Counted from the first letter of the stretch, positions 7,531-16,043 are shown. The stretch is 32,939 nt of DNA from Ruminococcus_G sp050944415 (GCA_050944415.1 JBMNRA010000033.1:1-32939); one strand, 5' to 3'. Translations and numbers: made by a program. Notes: generated by a model not told the origin, from the sequence alone.

Positions 7531-8127
7531 TCACCAGAGCTGATACTGCCCTTTTATTTCGTCAAAATTATTTTGAAATATCACAGATCGGATGCCTGCC
7601 CGGCGGGCTCCCCTCACATTCTCCGGCCGGTCGTCAATAAACAGCGTTTCTTCCGGCACAAGTTCATAACGCTCCAGCAGATAACGGTAAATCCTCTCAT
7701 CCGGTTTTATCATATGCAGATCCGCCGACACAACGATTCCCTCAAACATGGCCGTATCATAATGCTTTGGAAAATAGATGTAAAACTCATCACTGGCATT
7801 GGAAAGCACATACAGGCGATATCCTTCTTTCCGTGCCTGCATAAGAAACTCCAGTGCGCCCTTTACCCGGGGCATAAACAGATGCCAGCCATCCATACAA
7901 TTTCGCAGTCCTTCATGAAGTCTTTCAGGAATCCTTCTGCTGATGGATTCAAATTTTTCCTCTGCCGTGATATTTCCCAAATCACCCTGAACCCATTCCG
8001 GTCCCATAAACAGTTCCCGGTAAATAATATTCCTGTCCTCATCTTTATCCAGAAATTTTCTCAGTGGTACTGTCGGATCATAGTCCAGCAGCACATTTCC
8101 CATGTCAAGCACAAGATTTTTTATCAT
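7531..8127 (-). CDS. HAD-superfamily (subfamily IA, YihX-like) phosphatase
   Basis: A 198-aa cytoplasmic hydrolase. Motif I is LDMGNVLLDYD with the nucleophile Asp near residue 8; the D-x-G-N form is that of YihX-type sugar-phosphate phosphatases. Motif II is VLSNAS, motif III the Lys in MIKPDERIY, and motif IV FIDDRPENVRGA. ATG 8127 has GGGAG 7 nt upstream, so the longer frame from 8151 is not used. It lies downstream of rpiA but behind a hairpin, so partial readthrough or an unseen promoter must express it. The substrate is probably a sugar phosphate or nucleotide; not determinable here. Confidence 0.85.
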   Translation of the reverse strand: MIKNLVLDMGNVLLDYDPTVPLRKFLDKDEDRNIIYRELFMGPEWVQGDLGNITAEEKFESISRRIPERLHEGLRNCMDGWHLFMPRVKGALEFLMQARKEGYRLYVLSNASDEFYIYFPKHYDTAMFEGIVVSADLHMIKPDERIYRYLLERYELVPEETLFIDDRPENVRGARRAGIRSVIFQNNFDEIKGQYQLW

Positions 8128-8153
8128 TATTTTTCTCCCGGCATTTTCCATCC

Positions 8154-8181
8154 AAAAGAGACTGCCCCCAGACAGTCTCTT
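8154..8181 (-). terminator. Terminator after rpiA
   Basis: A 9-bp stem AAGAGACTG/CAGTCTCTT (8156-8164, 8173-8181) is followed on the minus strand by TTTTGG. It lies 11 bp after the rpiA stop and before the HAD gene start. The short T run suggests a weak or attenuating terminator. Confidence 0.65.
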
Positions 8182-8192
8182 ACTCCCTTTCC

Positions 8193-8861
8193 TTATTCAG
8201 CTTCAATCACTTTAACGCCTTCATCAGTTCCCACGATAATGCGTTTGCACATCTTAAGGAACTGTCCCGTTTCCAGCACGCCCACAATGCCGTTTACTTT
8301 CTCTTTCACATCTTCAATATTGGCCGGAACACCCAGATGCAGGTCTACGATATAATTACCGTTGTCCGTTACAAACAGCTCCCCATCTTTCATACGCATC
8401 TTGGGATTGAATCCATAATCTTCCATCTTCTTAAATACAATCTGATATCCATAAGGGAGAATTTCTATAGGAAGAGGAAATGCTCCCAGACTGTCCACCA
8501 GCTTGCTCTCATCCATAATCCAGATCACTTCTTTTGCCAGATCTGCAACTACTTTTTCACGGAACAGGGCACCGCCGCCGCCTTTTGTCGCATTGAAATT
8601 CCCGTCAATTTCATCTACACCGTCGATATCCAGATCAATGTGATCGACATCATTAATATCCAAAAGCGGAATCCCCAGCTCTCTCGCCTGCTGTTCCGTA
8701 GCCTTTGAAGTGGGGACTGCCTGAATCTTCAGACCATTTTTCACCATTTCTCCTACTTTGTCCACCATGTATCTGGCTGTGGACCCTGTTCCAAGTCCTA
8801 CAACCATACCGTCTTTGATATACTCCGCTGCTTTTTCCCCTGCAATTTTCTTCTGGTTCAT
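8193..8861 (-). CDS. rpiA: Ribose-5-phosphate isomerase A
   Basis: This 222-aa enzyme interconverts ribose 5-phosphate and ribulose 5-phosphate in the non-oxidative pentose phosphate pathway. Diagnostic segments are GLGTGSTA (residues 22-29), the active-site DGVDEID (80-86) and KGGGGALFREK (93-103), all characteristic of RpiA and absent from RpiB. Length is normal for the family. ATG 8861 follows AGGAGG with a 5-nt gap; the frame extending to 8909 starts inside the promoter and is rejected. It has its own promoter and a downstream hairpin, so it is probably mainly monocistronic. Confidence 0.95.
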   Translation of the reverse strand: MNQKKIAGEKAAEYIKDGMVVGLGTGSTARYMVDKVGEMVKNGLKIQAVPTSKATEQQARELGIPLLDINDVDHIDLDIDGVDEIDGNFNATKGGGGALFREKVVADLAKEVIWIMDESKLVDSLGAFPLPIEILPYGYQIVFKKMEDYGFNPKMRMKDGELFVTDNGNYIVDLHLGVPANIEDVKEKVNGIVGVLETGQFLKMCKRIIVGTDEGVKVIEAE

Positions 8862-8890
8862 ATGTACCTCCTGCACACAAATTTTTTTAT

Positions 8891-8919
8891 AGTATACCAC
8901 TTTTTTCATACCATGTCAC
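8891..8919 (-). promoter_or_regulatory. Promoter of rpiA
   Basis: GTGACA (8919-8914) and TATACT (8896-8891) on the minus strand with a 17-bp spacer, about 30 bp upstream of the rpiA ATG. Confidence 0.6.
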
Positions 8920-8921
8920 AC

Positions 8922-9761
8922 CTATTCTGAAGGCAGACACTTTAAAATTTCTCTCAGACCGTAAGCCACTCCGTCCTTATCGTGATGTTTCGTTATGTAA
9001 TTGGCCGCCTGCCTGCATTTTTCAGAGGCATTCTCCATCGCTATTCCATAACCGGCAAATTTCAGCATATCCACATCATTGTCTCCGTCTCCGAAAGCTG
9101 CTACCTCCTCCGGTGGTATGTGAAGAAGCCCGGTAACAAATCTGAGCCCGGAATGTTTCCCCGCTTGCCGGTCGGAAAGCTCAATCAACTGTTCCACTGA
9201 TGAAGTAATATAGACATCCGGAGCTGATTTCTGAATTTTTTTCCAGAGATATTCCTTTCTATTTCTGTCCGGCACCACAACATCCATGCTTTCCAGCCTG
9301 TTGGCATTTTCATAAATAAACTTGACAATATCCTGGCTGGCTTTCCTGGTTTTTCTGATATATTCCACACCCTTCAAAGATGTTCCGTATCTGACCGGAT
9401 CCTCGATGAAGGTACGATCCGCATATGCATAACCATCCAGAAAGGCTTCGTAGGCCACATCTTCTCCTTCCAGACTTTTCATCACTGCCGTCACCGCTTC
9501 TTTCTTCAAAGTATACCGTTTTATACATTCTCTGTCAGTTACGCGGTAAACAGCTGCTCCATTGGACGTCACCGCATACTGAATCCCCTGAATTTTCATC
9601 ACATCTGACGGCAGCGTATGAAATGACCTGCCGCTGGCAATCACAACACAGATACCTTTCTGTATTAATTCCTCCAGGGCTCTCTGGTTCGCCTGCCCCA
9701 GCTTTCCTTCTTTATTCAGCGTGGTACGATCCAGATCCAGTGCAACACATCTGATTCTCAA
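8922..9761 (-). CDS. Cof-type HAD-IIB hydrolase (sugar/nucleotide phosphatase)
   Basis: This 279-aa protein has the Cof/YidA architecture: motif I LDLDRTTLN (Asp 9 and 11), motif II VIASGRSFHTLP, a C2-type cap in the middle, and motif IV GDGDNDVDML near residue 220. Enzymes of this class dephosphorylate sugar phosphates, FMN or pyridoxal phosphate in the cytoplasm. The start is TTG at 9761, with AAGGAG 9 nt upstream and the protein then beginning directly at the conserved beta strand. It ends 12 bp before the rpiA -35 element. The region 9762-9892 separates it from the divergent PHP gene. Confidence 0.88.
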   Translation of the reverse strand: MRIRCVALDLDRTTLNKEGKLGQANQRALEELIQKGICVVIASGRSFHTLPSDVMKIQGIQYAVTSNGAAVYRVTDRECIKRYTLKKEAVTAVMKSLEGEDVAYEAFLDGYAYADRTFIEDPVRYGTSLKGVEYIRKTRKASQDIVKFIYENANRLESMDVVVPDRNRKEYLWKKIQKSAPDVYITSSVEQLIELSDRQAGKHSGLRFVTGLLHIPPEEVAAFGDGDNDVDMLKFAGYGIAMENASEKCRQAANYITKHHDKDGVAYGLREILKCLPSE

Positions 9762-9790
9762 TTTTACTGTCTCCTTTTCTTCTTTCCTCT

Positions 9791-9819
9791 ATTGTAACCT
9801 TCCAAACAGGGAAACACAA
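9791..9819 (-). promoter_or_regulatory. Candidate promoter of the Cof-type HAD gene
   Basis: TTGTGT (9819-9814) and TACAAT (9796-9791) on the minus strand with 17-bp spacing. The -10 is good and the -35 weak. Confidence 0.45.
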
Positions 9820-9833
9820 CAGAAACCCTCTTC

Positions 9834-9862
9834 TTGACCGGAAAGAATTCCTTGCTTATAAT
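9834..9862 (+). promoter_or_regulatory. Promoter of the PHP gene
   Basis: TTGACC and TATAAT with a 17-bp spacer, ending 30 bp before the ATG; close to the sigma-70 consensus. Confidence 0.8.
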
Positions 9863-9892
9863 GGTAGCATATTCTTTTCCGGAGGTGATTAC

Positions 9893-10732
9893 ATGGAAGG
9901 TTATATAGACCTTCACGTACATTCCAGCTGTTCTGACGGAACTATGACGCCATCAGAACTGGTTCGGTATGCCATTGCCAGAAATCTGTCTGCCATGGCG
10001 CTGACCGACCATGATACCATCAAAGGAATCCCGGAGGCCCGCCAGGAGGCTGACAATCTGGGGCTGGAGCTGATTCCTGGCATTGAATTTTCCACTAACT
10101 ACCGGGAACGGGATGTCCATATTCTGGGGCTGAACATTGATGTAACAAACCGGTATTTTACCGACAGTCTTTCCCAGTTTTTAAATTCCAGAGATACCCG
10201 CAACCAGAAAATGATCGCTCTTTTACAGGAAAACGGCGTGGATATCAGCCGGCATATTATGCAGCAGCGTTTTCCTGATGCAGTTTGGACCAGGGCGCAC
10301 TTTGCCAGATATCTGCTGGATGAAGGATATGTAAAAACCATGGCGGAAGCTTTTGAAAAATATATCGGCGACACTGCCTGCTGCTATGTTCCCCGTGAAA
10401 AAGTAACGCCTTTTCATGCTATTCGGCTGATTCATGAAGGAAACGGAATTGCATCGCTGGCACATCCCTTTTTATATCATTTCTCCGGTCAGGAACTGAC
10501 CGATCTGGTCGCCTCTTTAAAGAAATGCGGTCTGGACGCCATTGAAGCCATATACTCCACAAACCGCGGAATGGACGAAAGCATCGCACGAAAGCTGGCC
10601 CGCCAGTTTGGTCTTAAAATCACCGGCGGCTCCGACTTTCACGGCAGCAATAAACCGGATATTGACCTGGGAAGCGGACGGGGAAATCTGAAGATTCCCT
10701 ATGAGATCTGGGAAAAACTGAAAAAAAACTGA
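9893..10732 (+). CDS. PHP-domain phosphoesterase (RNase AM / nucleoside 3',5'-bisphosphate phosphatase type)
   Basis: This 279-aa protein carries the full set of PHP metal ligands: DLHVHSSCSDGT (His 8, His 10, Asp 15), LTDHDTI (Asp 39, His 40), GIEFS (Glu 65), DVHILG (His 76), LAHPF and GGSDFHG. Architecture and length match the TrpH/YciV group, which removes phosphates from 3',5'-bisphosphonucleotides or trims RNA 5' ends using a tri-metal site. ATG 9893 follows GGAGG with good spacing. The gene is monocistronic, with its own consensus promoter and a terminator that begins at its own stop codon. Whether it acts on nucleotides or RNA cannot be told from sequence. Confidence 0.88.
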   Translation: MEGYIDLHVHSSCSDGTMTPSELVRYAIARNLSAMALTDHDTIKGIPEARQEADNLGLELIPGIEFSTNYRERDVHILGLNIDVTNRYFTDSLSQFLNSRDTRNQKMIALLQENGVDISRHIMQQRFPDAVWTRAHFARYLLDEGYVKTMAEAFEKYIGDTACCYVPREKVTPFHAIRLIHEGNGIASLAHPFLYHFSGQELTDLVASLKKCGLDAIEAIYSTNRGMDESIARKLARQFGLKITGGSDFHGSNKPDIDLGSGRGNLKIPYEIWEKLKKN

Positions 10733-10767
10733 CCCGTACGGGTGCGTACGGGTCACATTCTTTTTTC
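10721..10767. terminator. Bidirectional terminator between the PHP gene and a small convergent ORF
   Basis: Perfect 11-bp stem TGACCCGTACG/CGTACGGGTCA (10730-10740, 10745-10755) with a GGTG loop. It has an eight-A run on the left and a T-rich tract on the right, so it works on either strand. The first three stem bases on each strand are the TGA stop codons of the PHP gene and of the 52-aa ORF. Confidence 0.88.
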
Positions 10768-10911
10768 TTCAGTACTGCGGTTTTTCATTTTAACTTTCTT
10801 TTCTGTCCAATGTCCTTTCTGAAAATAACCGTTTTTTTCACAGGCAGCGGACTCCATGGAATTCTGCATATCCCGCATGACTCGTTTTTCCATTTCCAGA
10901 ACAAAATCCAT
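10753..10911 (-). CDS. Possible small protein, 52 aa, unknown function
   Basis: Starts at ATG 10911 behind AAGAAGGTGA (good spacing) and ends at a TGA built into the shared terminator stem. The protein is highly charged, Met- and Lys-rich, probably helical at the start (MDFVLEMEKRVMRDMQNSME) with one Cys and a basic tail, and has no membrane segment. I do not recognise a family. Support: ribosome binding site, stop codon symmetric with that of the PHP gene, candidate promoter/inverted repeat upstream. Against: short length, and an open frame of 62 codons on the opposite strand. A longer reading from GTG 11004 would run through the inverted repeat and is less likely. Confidence 0.4.
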   Translation of the reverse strand: MDFVLEMEKRVMRDMQNSMESAACEKNGYFQKGHWTEKKVKMKNRSTEEKRM

Positions 10912-10937
10912 TACTTTCACCTTCTTTCGCAACATCA

Positions 10938-10981
10938 GCCGAATATGATTTACTACGTACCAAGAGTAAATCACATTCGGC
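10938..10981. repeat. 17-bp inverted repeat (one mismatch), possible operator or RNA hairpin
   Basis: Arms GCCGAATATGATTTACT (10938-10954) and AGTAAATCACATTCGGC (10965-10981) pair with a single mismatch around a 10-nt loop. On the minus strand a TTGACA (10991-10986 region) stands directly in front of it, so the repeat would cover the spacer and -10 region of a promoter reading toward the 52-aa ORF. No T run follows on the minus strand, so it is not a standard terminator of ppk. It could be an operator, a 5' leader hairpin or a 3'-end stabiliser for the ppk transcript. Confidence 0.6.
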
Positions 10982-11030
10982 CTTTTGTCAATTCCTAAAA
11001 TCACTGTTTTATAAATATTTTACTTTCCCT

Positions 11031-13178
11031 TTACTCTTCCGGATCTTCCAGGGGTTCCGCGGGAATAAAAACCCTTCGGTCTGTTATTTTTTCCGGTTCC
11101 TCCGCCCGTCTGGTTGCCTCCTGACAGAAGGTTTCCTGAGCATTTACCAGAACCTTCCCCCTCTTGTCAATCTTTTCATAAGTTCCGTCGGGCTGCAGAA
11201 TATGAGCTTTGACATTATCCCGAAGCTGGGTATCCAGAATATGCCACGCCTCCTGCTTCAGTCTTTCATCCTCAATGGGGAATATGATTTCCACACGTTT
11301 ATCCAGATTTCTCGGCATCCAGTCGGCACTTCCCATATAGATTTCTTCATTGCCATTGCTGTAAAAATAGAAAATTCTGGCATGCTCCAGGAAATTTCCC
11401 ACAATGGAACGGACGGATATATTATCACTGACCCCAGGAATTCCGGTTTTCAGACAGCAGATTCCCCGGACGATCAGATCAATCTTTACTCCTGCTGCGG
11501 AAGCCGCATATAGAGCAGCAATAACCTCTCTGTCGCACAGAGAATTGACCTTTGCCACAATACGGGCTTTCTGTCCTTTTCTGGCATGCTCGGCTTCTAA
11601 CTCAATCAGATGAATGAAACGATCTCTCATCCACAGAGGCGCAACCACCAGTTTGTTCCAGATGCTGGGTTCTGAATATCCGGAAAGCATATTAAAGACA
11701 GCCGTAGCATCTTCTCCGATTCTGGCATCACAGGTGAGAAGTCCGCAGTCAGTGTAAAGCTTGGCCGTGGAATCATTATAATTTCCCGTTCCCAGATGTA
11801 CGTACCTGCGGATACCTGTCTCCTCCTGCCTGACCACCAGTGTGATTTTGCTGTGAGTTTTCAGACCCAGCAGGCCGTAGATAACATGGCAGCCGGCTTT
11901 CTCCAGCATTTTCGCCCACACGATATTATTTTCCTCGTCAAAGCGGGCTTTCAGCTCAACCAGAACTGACACCTGCTTGCCGTTTTCCGCTGCCTGTGCA
12001 AGCGCGGCAATAATCGGCGAATTGCCGCTTACCCGGTACAGTGTCTGTTTGATGGCCAGAACCTTCGGATCTCTGGCCGCCTGTTTGACGAAATTTACCA
12101 CCGGATCAAAACTCATATAAGGATGGTGCAGCAGAATATCTCCTTTCCGGATATTGGTAAAGATATCATCATCATTCTGCAGCGCCGGAACAGCAGCCGG
12201 CACGTAAGGCTTCACCTTATACTGATCATACCCTTCCAGGCCATACAGCTTCATCAGGAACGTCAGATCCAGCGGCCCGTTAATATCATAGACATCATCC
12301 TCCTGAATATTAAATTCTTCTTTCAGAATCTGCAGAAGACGTTCATCCATATCCTCCTGCACCTCGAGACGGATCACTTCACCCCACTGCCGTTTTTTCA
12401 GCTGCTTCTGAATTTCTTTCAGCAGGTCCGCAGCTTCATCTTCATCTATAGTCAGATCCGCATTTCTCATAATCCGGTAGGGATGGGCACAGACCACGTC
12501 ATAGCTCAAAAACAGCTTCCCGATATTTCTCTCAATGATTTCCTCCAGCAGGATAAAACATTTACAACCTTCCTTATCCTCCGGCACGGCTACGATTCTG
12601 GGCAGTACAGAGGGCACCTGCACCGTGGCAAAATCCAGCTCTTCTTTATTCTTTTTCTTATCTTTTTTCCGGATCAGCGCGCCGATATTCAGCGTCTTAT
12701 TTCGGATCAGCGGAAAGGGACGGGAAGAGTCCATTGCCATAGGTGTCAGAACAGGATATATATTTTCCTCAAAGTATTCATCTACATAGATCTGCTGATT
12801 CTTCGTCAGCATTTCATGTTCTCCGATAATATTAATCCCAATATTTTTCAGCATAGGAAGAAGGGAACGGTTGTAAGTGGTGTACTGCATCTGTACCAGC
12901 CTGTGGGTCTTCGGACTTATGGCTTCCAGCTGCTCCTGAGGCGTAAGCCCGGCAATATCCGGCTTTTTATAATCCGCATGCACCATATCCTTTAAGGATG
13001 CCACACGAATCATAAAAAACTCATCCAGATTTGATGCAGTAATGCTCAGAAATTTAAATCTTTCCAGCAGCGGAATACTTTTATCCCTTGCTTCTTCCAG
13101 TACTCTCTCATCGAAATCGAGCCAGCTTAGTTCCCGATTCCGATAATATTCCGGTTTCATCCACTCTGTATAATCCAT
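11031..13178 (-). CDS. ppk1: Polyphosphate kinase 1
   Basis: This 715-aa protein makes long-chain polyphosphate from ATP, or the reverse. All family parts are visible: the N-terminal domain opening with NRELSWLDFDERVLEEA, the head domain, and two phospholipase-D-like C-terminal domains. The autophosphorylated His of E. coli PPK (LKTHSK) corresponds to about His 442, and the second catalytic His (FLEHARI) to about His 599; HLGTGNYN near 461 is also typical. ATG 13178 follows AGGAGGGG. It lies 11 bp downstream of the Ppx/GppA-like gene, so the polyphosphate-making and polyphosphate-degrading enzymes are probably on one transcript. Confidence 0.96.
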   Translation of the reverse strand: MDYTEWMKPEYYRNRELSWLDFDERVLEEARDKSIPLLERFKFLSITASNLDEFFMIRVASLKDMVHADYKKPDIAGLTPQEQLEAISPKTHRLVQMQYTTYNRSLLPMLKNIGINIIGEHEMLTKNQQIYVDEYFEENIYPVLTPMAMDSSRPFPLIRNKTLNIGALIRKKDKKKNKEELDFATVQVPSVLPRIVAVPEDKEGCKCFILLEEIIERNIGKLFLSYDVVCAHPYRIMRNADLTIDEDEAADLLKEIQKQLKKRQWGEVIRLEVQEDMDERLLQILKEEFNIQEDDVYDINGPLDLTFLMKLYGLEGYDQYKVKPYVPAAVPALQNDDDIFTNIRKGDILLHHPYMSFDPVVNFVKQAARDPKVLAIKQTLYRVSGNSPIIAALAQAAENGKQVSVLVELKARFDEENNIVWAKMLEKAGCHVIYGLLGLKTHSKITLVVRQEETGIRRYVHLGTGNYNDSTAKLYTDCGLLTCDARIGEDATAVFNMLSGYSEPSIWNKLVVAPLWMRDRFIHLIELEAEHARKGQKARIVAKVNSLCDREVIAALYAASAAGVKIDLIVRGICCLKTGIPGVSDNISVRSIVGNFLEHARIFYFYSNGNEEIYMGSADWMPRNLDKRVEIIFPIEDERLKQEAWHILDTQLRDNVKAHILQPDGTYEKIDKRGKVLVNAQETFCQEATRRAEEPEKITDRRVFIPAEPLEDPEE

Positions 13179-13189
13179 TTGGTCCCCTC

Positions 13190-14731
13190 CTATAATATTC
13201 TCTTAACCTTCATGACAGGACGAACGCTGAATACCTCTGTGAAAAAATTCAGTTTATCGGTAATCAGTCCTCTCTCAAGGGTAAAATCCTTCTTCGTCTC
13301 AATACTCAGAATCAGTTCATTTTCCTTAACATTTGCTTTCATACTTTCAATTTTCTGCATATGGCTTCTGTCCAGGGCATTAACCAGGCGGAGAATTGCA
13401 GTCAGCTTGGCCACCAGAATATAATCTTCCTCCCGCAGATCTGAGATACGGCTCATCTCTCCATAATCATCAAAAGGAAGCGTATTATATCGGACGGCAA
13501 GAGCAATAATCTCTCTCTCCCGGTGGGAAAGCCCGATAATTTCTGTGGACATGATAATATTAAAAGAACATTCAGCCACATTGCTCAGACTGATATACTT
13601 CCCGCAGTCATGAATCTGAACAGCTACTTCCAGCATCAACAGTTCACGTTCCGTCAGTCCATGCACCTTTTTCATAGCTTTAAATATTGTTTTTGCCAGC
13701 TTTGACATCATCTGAGTATGGCTTTTGCTTACAGAATACCGTTTTCCGATGTTTCTGGCTGCCATGACAATATCATTATCAAAATTATGAGCCGACTTGA
13801 TCAGTTTGGCTTTTTCAGCAAAATCATAAGCTATACCATCTGACAGCCGGATACCTGGAATCCATATATTCTGAACATTCATTTCCTGTATCAGCTTCTT
13901 ATTGATGATTACGGTAGGTATCAGCAGTGACGCATACTCCAGAGCAATCCCCATCTCCATGGCCAGCTCAATGGGAGATCTTTCAATGACAGTTCGGTAC
14001 CACTGCATGTAATCGTCTTTGGACAGGATTTCCGAAAATTCTCCTTTCCTGCCATACAGAAGGGAATCCGTAAAATTATTTCCGATCAGAATAATGTTGC
14101 TGATTTTGCGATCCTTCAAATGCATCTTGGCAAAACTGGCAATCTCATTGCGAACCAGTTCCTCCACCAGTGTTTCGTAATGAGTCGTCTCCCTTTCCAG
14201 ACCGGCCAGGCGTTCCCTGACTCTCAGACTTCCCAGCTTAACATTCTGCGTAGTGATCAGATTGTCTTTGTCAAAGAGAGATATCTGTATGCTTCCGCCG
14301 CTGACATCCAGTATGGCTGTTCCTTTTTCAATGATCTGCTGGAAAGTATCTCCTTTGGACGCAATCCCTTTATATCCCAGAAATCTCTGTTCTGAATTGC
14401 TTAACACATCCACACGGATACCGGTTCTCTGATATATAGTTTCCAGCATGATCAGAGAATTAGAAGCTTCTCTGACGGCGCTGGTGCCAAAAGCCCTGTA
14501 ATCATTTACTTTATAGCTTTTCATGATTTCTGTAAAGTCATTGATTACCCGGCACAGCTCATCAATCAACTCCGCTGTAACCTTACCCGATGTATAGGCA
14601 GTTTTTCCCAGTTCGAGCCTGTGAGTCACCCGGTCAATGGAATGCACCCCGTTTTTTCTGGAGAGCTCAAATATTTCCAGACTGACGTTATATGACCCAA
14701 TTTCAATCGTGGCAAACATTGTCACCTGCAT
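13190..14731 (-). CDS. Ppx/GppA-family phosphatase with C-terminal HD domain
   Basis: This 513-aa protein of the exopolyphosphatase/guanosine pentaphosphatase family belongs to the ASKHA ATPase fold. The first ATP loop reads ATIEIGSYNVSLEIFEL, the second AILDVSGGSIQISLF, and a C-terminal HD-type domain contains QIHDCGKYIS near residue 400. The usual motif DxGSNS is here ExGSYN, a visible deviation. ATG 14731 follows GGAGG with 6-nt spacing; the longer frame to 14848 overlaps the preceding gene and is rejected. Its place between a DUF815 ATPase and ppk1 points to polyphosphate rather than only (p)ppGpp metabolism, but specificity is not shown by sequence. Confidence 0.88.
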   Translation of the reverse strand: MQVTMFATIEIGSYNVSLEIFELSRKNGVHSIDRVTHRLELGKTAYTSGKVTAELIDELCRVINDFTEIMKSYKVNDYRAFGTSAVREASNSLIMLETIYQRTGIRVDVLSNSEQRFLGYKGIASKGDTFQQIIEKGTAILDVSGGSIQISLFDKDNLITTQNVKLGSLRVRERLAGLERETTHYETLVEELVRNEIASFAKMHLKDRKISNIILIGNNFTDSLLYGRKGEFSEILSKDDYMQWYRTVIERSPIELAMEMGIALEYASLLIPTVIINKKLIQEMNVQNIWIPGIRLSDGIAYDFAEKAKLIKSAHNFDNDIVMAARNIGKRYSVSKSHTQMMSKLAKTIFKAMKKVHGLTERELLMLEVAVQIHDCGKYISLSNVAECSFNIIMSTEIIGLSHREREIIALAVRYNTLPFDDYGEMSRISDLREEDYILVAKLTAILRLVNALDRSHMQKIESMKANVKENELILSIETKKDFTLERGLITDKLNFFTEVFSVRPVMKVKRIL

Positions 14732-14750
14732 ACCTTTCCTCCCTCTTTTC

Positions 14751-16043
14751 TTACTGTGGTTCTTTTCCCAGCAGATAATCAATAAACTGCTGAGCCGTTC
14801 TTCCCGACAGGCCTCCGTGAGCCATTTCCCACTTATTGGCTTCTGCAAGCAGTTCTTCCTCCGGCAGATTTACACCATATCTTTCCGCCAGAGTTTTTAC
14901 TATATTCTGAAATTCCTTTCTATCCGGCGCGCTGAAAAATATGGTAACGCCGAATCTGGATACCAGAGAAAGCTTTTCCTGCACCGTATCGGAAGCATGG
15001 AGCTGATCTCTTCTTCCTTCCTTGTCACTGAACTCTTCTTTAATCAGATGACGCCGGTTGGAGGTAGCATAGATCAGAATATTATCCGGCTTTTTCTCCA
15101 GGCCTCCCTCAATAACCGCCTTCAGATACTTATACTCTATCTCAAACTCTTCAAAGGACAAATCATCCATATAAATGATGAATTTGTAATTCCTGTTTTT
15201 GATCTGAGCAATGACATCATTGAGATCCTGAAACTGATGTTTATATACTTCTATAATTCGCAGTCCCTGATCATAATATTGATTTAAAATACCTTTAATG
15301 CTGGAGGATTTTCCCGTTCCCGCATCACCAAACAGCAGACAGTTATTGGCTCGCCGGCCTTTGACAAAAGCTTCCGTATTATCAATCAGTTTTTTCTTTG
15401 CAATTTCGTAACCCACCAGGTCGGAAAGCTGTACATGGGCAATATTGGTAATAGGTACAATCTGAGCTCCTTCTTCCCGGTGAACGACACGGAATGCCTT
15501 GTGAAGTCCCAGTTTTCCCACGCCGAAGTCTTTATAAAACTGCACAATATCATCCATAAACTCTTCCACATTTTTACAGGCTTCCAGCCGCTCGCTTAAT
15601 GTGCAGATTCTGTCCCGGATGCGCTTGTTAAAAAGTTTTCTGCCTCCCGTACCTTCATAACTGCAGATAATCTTGCAATCCCCGGATCCAAACGCCCGGT
15701 CAAAAGACTTCATATCAAAATCATACAGCTCTTTAAAACGGATAAAATCATGCATAGCCATCTGATTAACGCTTCCCGCTACTCTGCCCACAATTTCACA
15801 GGCTGTACTGAAAGCATTCTCCTTGTTCACCAGGAGAAAGGTCAGATAGTTATGCCACAGATTCCCGGAAAATCCATAAGCACCCGCCAGTTCCACAAGC
15901 CCGCTTAAAGCTTCGTAGAAATCTTTCCGGTAAGGTTCCACATCCTGGTTGTTCCGGATCACCTCCATAATTTCTGTTACTTTTTTCAGGATCTCTCCCT
16001 GCTCAAAATTACGATATAAAATACATTCTTCAATTCTGGTCAC
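14751..16043 (-). CDS. DUF815-family AAA+ ATP-binding protein
   Basis: This 430-aa protein has an unfamiliar helical N-terminal half (about 1-200) and an AAA+ domain typical of DUF815. The Walker A GDAGTGKS is at 239-246, the Walker B FIIYMDD at 288-294, and a sensor-1-like YATSNRRHL follows, with FSDKEGRRDQLHASDTVQEK as the family signature. The GTG start at 16043 has GAGGA 7 nt upstream. The family is widespread but of unknown function. Here it sits between pheA and the Ppx/GppA gene with gaps of under 20 bp, so it is probably cotranscribed. A link to polyphosphate is speculative. Confidence 0.88.
   Translation of the reverse strand: MTRIEECILYRNFEQGEILKKVTEIMEVIRNNQDVEPYRKDFYEALSGLVELAGAYGFSGNLWHNYLTFLLVNKENAFSTACEIVGRVAGSVNQMAMHDFIRFKELYDFDMKSFDRAFGSGDCKIICSYEGTGGRKLFNKRIRDRICTLSERLEACKNVEEFMDDIVQFYKDFGVGKLGLHKAFRVVHREEGAQIVPITNIAHVQLSDLVGYEIAKKKLIDNTEAFVKGRRANNCLLFGDAGTGKSSSIKGILNQYYDQGLRIIEVYKHQFQDLNDVIAQIKNRNYKFIIYMDDLSFEEFEIEYKYLKAVIEGGLEKKPDNILIYATSNRRHLIKEEFSDKEGRRDQLHASDTVQEKLSLVSRFGVTIFFSAPDRKEFQNIVKTLAERYGVNLPEEELLAEANKWEMAHGGLSGRTAQQFIDYLLGKEPQ

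Noticed and set aside
12123..12995. 290-codon open frame antisense to ppk1.
   Set aside because: It is a shadow of the strongly conserved ppk1 gene, with no ribosome binding site and low-complexity composition.
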